Below, piece by piece: positions 58,506 to 64,000 of a DNA stretch of 64,000 nucleotides. Source of the DNA: Mobilicoccus pelagius NBRC 104925 (lineage in GTDB: Bacteria; Actinomycetota; Actinomycetes; Actinomycetales; Dermatophilaceae); NCBI RefSeq assembly GCF_000247995.1, contig NZ_BAFE01000061.1, positions 18,395-82,394 on the forward strand, written 5' to 3'. Each line of letters starts with the position of its first letter. The stretch's first letter is position 1. The notes below the pieces were generated by a model. It was given only the letters and a program-made list of their open reading frames with translations, did not search any database and was not told where the DNA came from. The translations under genes and the position numbers were made by a program.

Positions 58506-59918
58506 TCACTGCAGGCCGGTGACGAGCCAGGTGTCCTGGCGGGCGCGGCGGGTGAGCACGACGGCGCGGCCGATCATGAACACCTGGAACCCGGCCCAGA
58601 TGGCGGCGAGGGCGGCGCCGGATCCGGCTGCCTCGAGGGGGCCTTGGACGGCGACGAGGATGCCGACGACGGGCAGGTAGACGATGAGGAGGAGGAGTCC
58701 CACTCGGGCGAGCCAGCGTGCGTCGCCGGCGCCGATGAGCACGCCGTCGAGGAGGAACGCCTGTGCCGCGACGGGCTGACCGGCGGCGAGGACGAGGATG
58801 CCGACGGTGAGCGCAGCGCGGACGCCGGGGTCCGTCGTGAAGAGCCACGGCAGGACGGGCGACAAGGCGGCGAGGGCGAGGCCGAGGACGACCCCGAAGC
58901 CGCGTGACCAGCGGGACATGAGTTCGGTCATCGCACGGGTGCCCACCACGTCGCCGGCGCCGAGGGCCTTGCCGATGAGGGCCTGACCGGCGATGGCGAG
59001 GGCGTCGAGCGCGAACGAGAGGAACGTCCACAGGGTCCAGGCGACCTGGTGGGCGGCGAGCGTCGTGGCGCCGTAGTGGGCGGCGACCCACGTCGTGAGA
59101 AGGACGACGGCCCGCAGCGAGAGGGTGCGGAGCAGGAGCGGCACCCCGCTCGCGGCGGCGCGGGTGACGGCACCGGGGTGGGGTCGGAGGCGGGCACCGT
59201 GGCGGCGGGCAGCGCGGAAGACGACGATCCCGAGCCCGACGGCCATGCCCGTCTGGGCCGCGACGGTGCCCCACGCGGAGCCCGCGATGCCGAGGCCGGC
59301 GCCGTAGACGAGCACGGTGTTGAGGAGGATGTTCGCGCCGAAGCCGAGCGTCGCGGCGACGAGCGGGGTGCGGGTGTCCTGCAGGCCGCGGAGGACGCCG
59401 GTGAGGGCGAGGACGGCGAGCATCGCCGGGACGCCCAGCGCAGAGATCTGCAGGTAGGCGACGGCCTGCGCGGCGACGGCGGCGTCGACGCCGAAGAGTC
59501 CGACGAGGGCAGGCGCGCCCACGCCGAGGACGAGGCCGGTTCCGACGCCGAGGAGCAGCGCCAGCCACAGTCCGTCGAGTCCCGCGGCGAGGGCGGCGTC
59601 CTCGGCTCCCGCGCCGAGGCGACGGGAGACGAGCGCGGTGGTCGCGTAGGCGAGGAAGACGAAGACGCCGACGGCGGTACCGAGGATCGTGGACGCGACT
59701 CCGAGGCCTGCGAGGGGCGTCGTGCCGAGGTGGCCGACGATCGAGGTGTCGGCGAGGAGGAAGAGGGGTTCGGCGACGAGCGTGAGGAGTGCGGGGACGG
59801 CGAGGCGGAGGATCTCGCGGCGTAGTGCCGTCGTGTCGAGGACGTCGTCCGGCCGGGTCTCGGGTGACCCTGCGGTGGTGGCGTCGTGGTCGGGATCGGT
59901 GGGGCCGGCGGTGTTCAC
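58506..59918 (-). CDS. MATE-family efflux transporter (DinF-like)
   Basis: A 470-residue protein with 12 hydrophobic segments. The family motifs LVAEPLFLLADTSIVGHLGT, GLGVASTILGTAVGVFVFLA and MTELMSRWSRGFGVVLGL are visible. It should export cationic drugs or related compounds against an ion gradient. GTG 59918 follows GAGGAGCCC. It is convergent with the ribosomal operon. The final helix is followed by a short RRARQDTWLVTGLQ end. Substrates unknown. Confidence 0.9.
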   Translation of the reverse strand: MNTAGPTDPDHDATTAGSPETRPDDVLDTTALRREILRLAVPALLTLVAEPLFLLADTSIVGHLGTTPLAGLGVASTILGTAVGVFVFLAYATTALVSRRLGAGAEDAALAAGLDGLWLALLLGVGTGLVLGVGAPALVGLFGVDAAVAAQAVAYLQISALGVPAMLAVLALTGVLRGLQDTRTPLVAATLGFGANILLNTVLVYGAGLGIAGSAWGTVAAQTGMAVGLGIVVFRAARRHGARLRPHPGAVTRAAASGVPLLLRTLSLRAVVLLTTWVAAHYGATTLAAHQVAWTLWTFLSFALDALAIAGQALIGKALGAGDVVGTRAMTELMSRWSRGFGVVLGLALAALSPVLPWLFTTDPGVRAALTVGILVLAAGQPVAAQAFLLDGVLIGAGDARWLARVGLLLLIVYLPVVGILVAVQGPLEAAGSGAALAAIWAGFQVFMIGRAVVLTRRARQDTWLVTGLQ

Positions 59919-59951
59919 GGGCTCCTCGTCTGTCGGGTGCGGAGCGCCAGG

Positions 59952-60824
59952 TTACGACGGGGCGTTGCGGCCCGAGGCGCGCGGTGTGGGCATCACGGCC
60001 TCACCGTGCTGCCCGTGACCGTCGGCATCGTCCGTCGAACGGTGGCCGTCGCGGTCGTCGGACTCGGTTCCGCGGGCTCCGACGTGGCGACCCGTGTCGG
60101 TGCGTGGCGCCGGGTGGAGGGCTGCCTCGAGGGCCGTGACGAGGTGGCGGGAGACGAGGGGACGCCATTCCTCGAGGGTGGCGCGCACACGGGGTGCGGC
60201 GTGGGGCACGGCCTCGACATAGGCGCGGACGGCGCGGGGGATCGAGTCGCGGATCATGGCGCGGCGGTCGAGGAGGTTGGCGACGACGGCGGCCCTGAGG
60301 AGGTCGGGATCGGTGCGGCGGCGGCGACGTACCTGGCAGATGATCGAGGCACGCCGCAGCCACGGCGACCCGACGACGGCCCAGGATCGGACGACGGGGG
60401 TCTCGGTCGTGGGGCGGGCGTCGAGTGGCAGGGGGAGGCAGCACGTCGCGACGGCGTCGACGGTCGCGACGGACGGGTGGTCCTCGATGAGGCGGCGGTA
60501 GAGCTCCGTGGAGCGGGGTGTGCCGGCGTAGGTGCGGTAGCGGGGTCGGCAGGCGAGGGCGACGGCGGCGTACCGCGACTCGAGGGTCGGGTCGTTGGTC
60601 CACAGGCGGTGGACGGCTTCCGCCCACGTCGCCTCGTCGTGAGGTCGACGTGCGGGGTCGCGGGTCACGCGCGCGACGATGCGGATGACGTCGGGGTCGG
60701 GCACCCCGAGGACCGGGAGATCACGTCCGCGTTCGCGGGAGATTCGCCGGGCGCGGACCGGGTCGCGATGCTCGTCGAGGTCGCTCCGGATCGCCTGTTC
60801 CACGGCGTGAGCGACATCGAACAT
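59952..60824 (-). CDS. AlkD-like DNA alkylation repair protein
   Basis: A 290-residue helical-repeat protein resembling AlkD-type DNA glycosylases that remove bulky or positively charged alkylated bases. Patterns that match are GVPDPDVIRIVARVTRD, the WAVVGSPWLRRASIICQ helix and RAMIRDSIPRAVRAYVEAVP. The last 50 residues are a disordered Asp/Gly/His-rich tail. ATG 60824 is chosen; TACTGT lies seven bases upstream and there is no ribosome-binding site, suggesting a leaderless mRNA. The identification rests on pattern recall and is moderately confident. Confidence 0.7.
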   Translation of the reverse strand: MFDVAHAVEQAIRSDLDEHRDPVRARRISRERGRDLPVLGVPDPDVIRIVARVTRDPARRPHDEATWAEAVHRLWTNDPTLESRYAAVALACRPRYRTYAGTPRSTELYRRLIEDHPSVATVDAVATCCLPLPLDARPTTETPVVRSWAVVGSPWLRRASIICQVRRRRRTDPDLLRAAVVANLLDRRAMIRDSIPRAVRAYVEAVPHAAPRVRATLEEWRPLVSRHLVTALEAALHPAPRTDTGRHVGARGTESDDRDGHRSTDDADGHGQHGEAVMPTPRASGRNAPS

Positions 60825-61100
60825 GACTCCGACAGTAGTTGATTCGATTGTGGGTGGGAGGGGCTCCACCTGTGGGTATCTCACGATCCGGACGCTTGAC
60901 GATGGTCAGGGATCTCCCCGCCGGGTGCCTGGGTGAGACGCGGGTTCGGTGTGGCGAACGCCCGGATCGCCCCTCTGGGGTCGCGGCGCTGCACGACGGC
61001 GCCGGTCCGTGGGTCTGAGGAGTCCTCGGATCGGGTCTGGTGGAGGTCCAGAGGGGACCAAGGAGGGTCCTGTGGGATACAACGCATGTTGCGCACAGCT

Positions 61101-61207
61101 TCGTCCACCGGTGTTTTCGCAGCTCAGAGCCACGGCGGTGGACAACCCCGGCAGTTATCCCCAGCTTCTTCCACAGGATGTGGACGTTGTCCACCGTGTC
61201 GTCCACA
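61101..61207. promoter_or_regulatory. Cluster of DnaA-box-like sequences before dnaB
   Basis: Six 9-mers related to TTGTCCACA lie within 107 bases: TCGTCCACC (61101), TTATCCCCA (61155), TCTTCCACA (61167), TGTGGACGT (61179), TTGTCCACC (61187) and TCGTCCACA (61199). The three from 61179 on are packed almost end to end. The layout looks like part of oriC (TTATCCCCAGC occurs in both), but oriC is about 31 kb away. Confidence 0.6.
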
Positions 61208-61237
61208 CGCTGTCCCCAAGCAGTGTCGACGGGCCGT

Positions 61238-61266
61238 TTGTGACGGACGTCCGAGCGTTCTAGCGT
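61238..61266 (+). promoter_or_regulatory. Candidate dnaB promoter
   Basis: A -35-like TTGTGA (61238-61243) and a -10-like TAGCGT (61261-61266) are 17 bases apart, 175 bases upstream of the dnaB start, just downstream of the DnaA-box cluster. Confidence 0.5.
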
Positions 61267-61441
61267 GGGTTCCGGCCCGTCGCTCCGGCCGCGCCGCTTC
61301 TTCCCCTCTCGGGTGGGGTATTGCGGCGCCCGGCGGGGTCTCGGCGAAGACCCGCCGGTGACGGTGCGCAGAATGTCGTACGGCGGGTTCGGCGTCTCCG
61401 CGGCCGTCGTTCGTTGTTCACACCGTCGGATTGGGGAGGCC

Positions 61442-63841
61442 ATGGCGCTCGCTCGAGTGGATCGCTCGGATTTCGAGGGTGGGTTGTCGGGGCCGACGGA
61501 GGGGCCGGAGGATCGCGTCCCGCCGCAGGACGTCCATGCGGAGCAGAGCGTTCTCGGCAGCATGATGCTGAGCAAGGACGCGATCGCGGACTCGATCGAG
61601 GTGCTGCGCGGCAACGACTTCTACCGGCCGGCGCACGAGTTGATCTTCGAGGCGATCCTCGATCTGTACGGCCGCGGGGAGCCGGCGGACGCGATCACGG
61701 TGGCCGACGAGCTCACCAAGCGGGGTGAGCTGCCGCGGGTCGGGGGGCAGTCGTATCTGCACCAGCTCATCGCGGGGGTGCCGACGGCGGCGAACGCGGG
61801 CTACTACGCGCAGATCGTCGCGGAGCGTGCGGTGCTGCGTCGGCTCGTCGATGCGGGGACGCGCATCGTGCAGCTCGGGTACGGCACGGCGGGGGGTGAC
61901 GTCGAGGAGATCGTCAACACGGCGCAGGCGGAGGTGTACGCCGTCGCCGACAAGCGCGGCGGTGAGGACTACCACGTCCTGGGGGAGCTCCTCGAGGCCA
62001 CGGCCGACGAGATCGAGCAGGCGTCGGGCTCGACGGGCGAGATGGTCGGCGTCCCCACGGGTTTCACCGATCTCGACGAACTCACCAACGGCCTCCACCC
62101 CGGCCAGATGATCGTCATCGCGGCGAGACCTGCGATGGGTAAGTCGACCCTGGCCTTGGATTTTGCCCGTGCCGCCGCGATTCACAACGACATGACGACG
62201 GTCGTGTTCTCGCTCGAGATGAGTCGGAACGAGATCACGATGCGTCTGTTGTCGGCGGAGGCGTCGATCCAGTTGCAGCACATGCGCAAGGGCACGATGC
62301 GCGACGAGGACTGGAGCAAGCTCGCTCGCACGATGGGTGAGGTGAGCGAGGCGCCGTTGTTCATCGACGACTCGCCGAACATGTCGCTCATGGAGATCCG
62401 GGCGAAGTGTCGCCGGCTCAAGCAGCGGCACAATCTCAAGCTCGTCATCATCGACTATCTGCAGCTCATGAGTTCGGGCAAGCGTGTCGAGAGCCGTCAG
62501 CAGGAGGTGTCGGAGTTCTCCCGTGCGCTCAAGCTCCTCGCGAAGGAATTGGAGCTGCCGGTCATCGCCCTGTCGCAGCTCAACCGTGGTCCGGAGCAGC
62601 GCACCGACAAGAAGCCGCAGATCAGTGACCTGCGCGAGTCGGGTTGTCTTCCGGCGGACACGCGGATCCTCCGGGCCGACACGGGCGCGGAGGTGACGAT
62701 CGGGGAGCTCGCCTCCTCGGGCGAGACGGACGTGCCGGTGTGGGCGCTCGACGAGTCGTTGCGGTACGTGAAGCGGCCGATGACGCACGCGTTCTCGACG
62801 GGCGCGAAGCCGGTGTACCGGTTGACGCTCGCGTCGGGAAAGACGGTGCGCGCCACCGAGAACCACCCGTTCCTCACCTACGACGGGTGGGTGCCGCTCG
62901 GGGAGCTCTCGTGCGGGACGCGTGTCGCCGCGCCGCGTCACGTGCCCGCGCCGGAGCGGTGCGAGGCCGACTGGGCCGACGAGGACGTCCGCACGGCGGC
63001 GCTGTTGTGTGCGGAGCATCCGGCGGCGACGATCCCGTCGGTCGTGTTCTCGCTGCCCAAGGCGCAGATCGCCGCGTTCCTGCGGGAGTTCTTCTCCGCC
63101 GCGGGCGGGGTGATGCTCTCCCAGGAGCGGCCCGGTGGGGAGATCTTCGTGTTCGCCGACGAGCGGACGCGACTGGATCGGCTGTCGCGGCTACTGTTGC
63201 GGTTCGGGATCTCGACGGTCGTCACGGGTGACGAGTCGGGGTGGGTCCTCGACGTCGTCGACGTCGATTCGCAGCGGCGGTTCCTGCAGGAGATCGGTAT
63301 CGAGGGGCCGGCGGCGCCGGATGCGGCGCGGTTGCTCGACATCGTGCGGGACGTGTCGCATGCGCCGGTGCCGGGTGAGGGGCAGTTGCCGTTGTGGAAG
63401 GACGTCGCGGCGGCGTTGTCGCCGGTGGCGGAGGAGGACGCGGCCGCGGTCGTGGAGGAGTCCGCGTCGACGCAGGTGGGGACGTTGCGGCAGATCGCGA
63501 CGGTCCTCGACCGTGACGGGGTGGACCTCGAGGCGGTCAACGACGTGGAGTGGGAGGTCGTCGTCGGGGTCGAGTTCGAGGGCGTCGAGGAGGTCTTCGA
63601 CGCGACCGTGATCGGCACGCACAACTTCATCGCCGACGGCGTCGCCGTCCACAATTCCATCGAGCAGGACGCCGACATGGTCATGCTTCTCCACCGGGAG
63701 TCGGTCTACGAACCCGACTCCCCCCGCGAAGGCGAAGCCGACATCATCGTCGCCAAACACCGCAACGGCCCCACCCGCACCATCACCGTCGCCTTCCAAG
63801 GTCACTACTCCCGCTTCACCAACATGGCGGCGAACTACTGA
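61442..63841 (+). CDS. dnaB: Replicative DNA helicase DnaB containing an intein
   Basis: A 799-residue precursor. The first extein (about 400 residues) has the N-terminal helical domain (PPQDVHAEQSVLGSMMLSKD) and RecA-like Walker A AARPAMGKSTLALDFARAAA, then LKLVIIDYLQLMSSGKRVES. The intein interrupts RESG/SIEQDADMVML, inside the motor domain next to SQLNRGPEQR. The second extein ends RNGPTRTITVAFQGHYSRFTN. ATG 61442 follows GGGGAGGCC. A DnaA-box cluster and a promoter lie upstream. After splicing the helicase would be about 462 residues, normal for DnaB. Confidence 0.95.
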   Translation: MALARVDRSDFEGGLSGPTEGPEDRVPPQDVHAEQSVLGSMMLSKDAIADSIEVLRGNDFYRPAHELIFEAILDLYGRGEPADAITVADELTKRGELPRVGGQSYLHQLIAGVPTAANAGYYAQIVAERAVLRRLVDAGTRIVQLGYGTAGGDVEEIVNTAQAEVYAVADKRGGEDYHVLGELLEATADEIEQASGSTGEMVGVPTGFTDLDELTNGLHPGQMIVIAARPAMGKSTLALDFARAAAIHNDMTTVVFSLEMSRNEITMRLLSAEASIQLQHMRKGTMRDEDWSKLARTMGEVSEAPLFIDDSPNMSLMEIRAKCRRLKQRHNLKLVIIDYLQLMSSGKRVESRQQEVSEFSRALKLLAKELELPVIALSQLNRGPEQRTDKKPQISDLRESGCLPADTRILRADTGAEVTIGELASSGETDVPVWALDESLRYVKRPMTHAFSTGAKPVYRLTLASGKTVRATENHPFLTYDGWVPLGELSCGTRVAAPRHVPAPERCEADWADEDVRTAALLCAEHPAATIPSVVFSLPKAQIAAFLREFFSAAGGVMLSQERPGGEIFVFADERTRLDRLSRLLLRFGISTVVTGDESGWVLDVVDVDSQRRFLQEIGIEGPAAPDAARLLDIVRDVSHAPVPGEGQLPLWKDVAAALSPVAEEDAAAVVEESASTQVGTLRQIATVLDRDGVDLEAVNDVEWEVVVGVEFEGVEEVFDATVIGTHNFIADGVAVHNSIEQDADMVMLLHRESVYEPDSPREGEADIIVAKHRNGPTRTITVAFQGHYSRFTNMAANY
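62645..63655 (+). mobile_element. Intein in DnaB with decayed homing endonuclease
   Basis: A 337-residue protein-splicing element. It starts with Cys (CLPADTRILRADTGAEVTIG), has the block B ATENHPF histidine, and ends TVIGTHNFIADGVAVHN followed by a Ser of the second extein. It is at the same site as the Mycobacterium tuberculosis DnaB intein and looks homologous. The first LAGLIDADG-type motif is missing, while the second survives in a weak form (AFLREFFSAAGGV). The central part appears about 80 residues shorter than the mycobacterial one. Splicing blocks look intact; homing activity is probably lost. Confidence 0.93.
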
Positions 63842-64000
63842 GCGGCAGCAGCTGTCGGGACTGTCCGCCTAACGGTGTAAGTGGCGTTTTCATTGTCGAG
63901 ATGCAGGGAAGTTTGCACAAGTCCCCCCATCTTTGATGGGCGTGGTCCCGAATGCCGCAAAACAGCCAGCACTGCGAGGTGCATGGGGGTGTCGCCCCTT
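63842..64000. other. Window end, composition shift
   Basis: The 159 bases after dnaB are less GC-rich and carry no supported gene. The sequence TAACGGTGTAAGTGGCGTTT near the start is reminiscent of insertion-sequence ends of the IS256 type, but no transposase is in the window. I cannot say more without the next bases. Confidence 0.3.

Larger units (their letters stand above)
60825..61441. other. Regulatory region upstream of dnaB
   Basis: The 617 bases between the AlkD-like gene and dnaB hold no gene that I can support. They contain a cluster of DnaA-box-like 9-mers (61101-61207) and a candidate promoter (61238-61266). Confidence 0.6.

Overview
The window is very GC-rich, dense DNA from the chromosome of an actinobacterium. 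It contains the replication-origin neighbourhood: dnaA, an oriC full of DnaA boxes, dnaN, recF, a DUF721/DciA gene, gyrB and gyrA on one side, and rpmH-rnpA-yidD-yidC-jag-rsmG-parA-parB on the other. The DUF3566 gene after gyrA, a DLW-39 protein, the trxA/trxB-murJ-DUF6049-NUDIX-CCA block and an intein in dnaB at the mycobacterial position all point to Actinomycetes. A member of the Micrococcales is my inference from gene order; the species cannot be named from sequence alone.

Bases 1-17.6 kb are an accessory sugar-alcohol (inositol) catabolic island. It has the end of an acylating methylmalonate-semialdehyde dehydrogenase (iolA/mmsA), a LacI-type regulator with its own palindromic operators, four Gfo/Idh/MocA oxidoreductases, four TIM-barrel isomerase/dehydratase proteins (IolE-like and IolH-like among them), an IolT-like MFS transporter, iolD, a transaldolase-family protein and a TauE/SafE permease. 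Five intergenic sites share the 10-mer TGTNCTKACA (one, inside the promoter at 5558, is a relaxed match), so several promoters probably answer to one regulator that is not encoded here. iolB, iolC and iolJ are not in the window. An NnrS-family membrane protein follows at 17.7-18.9 kb.

Bases 19-32 kb hold tRNA-Ala(TGC), a DLW-39 gene and tRNA-Ile(GAT), then DUF3566-gyrA, gyrB, DUF721-recF, dnaN, oriC (about 29.44-29.86 kb) and dnaA, all on the minus strand. Bases 32.6-39.5 kb run the other way: rpmH to rsmG, a 1-kb stretch without a convincing gene, then parA-parB. Four parS sites lie at 37.15, 38.54, 39.48 and 48.06 kb, three of them inside coding sequence. ParA carries an unusual N-terminal extension of roughly 190 residues.

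Bases 39.5-48.7 kb (minus strand) carry trxA, trxB, an anti-sigma-like membrane protein with no sigma-factor gene beside it, a pseudokinase with an extracellular discoidin-like domain, murJ, a secreted DUF6049 protein and a NUDIX hydrolase. In mycobacteria MurJ and the pseudokinase are one polypeptide; here they are two genes. Bases 48.8-56.1 kb hold a 46-residue acidic protein, an NTF2-like protein, a leucine-type amino acid dehydrogenase, the CCA-adding enzyme, a class A penicillin-binding protein and a GT87-like membrane glycosyltransferase. Bases 56.3-58.2 kb are the rpsF-ssb-rpsR-rplI operon, followed by a MATE transporter and an AlkD-like protein on the minus strand.

The window ends with dnaB, interrupted by a 337-residue intein whose homing-endonuclease part looks decayed. 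A second cluster of DnaA-box-like sequences sits just upstream of the dnaB promoter, about 31 kb from oriC. The last 160 bases look compositionally different and may be the edge of another element. Several genes appear to be transcribed without a leader: a TANNNT hexamer sits 6-8 bases before the start codon and no Shine-Dalgarno sequence is visible.
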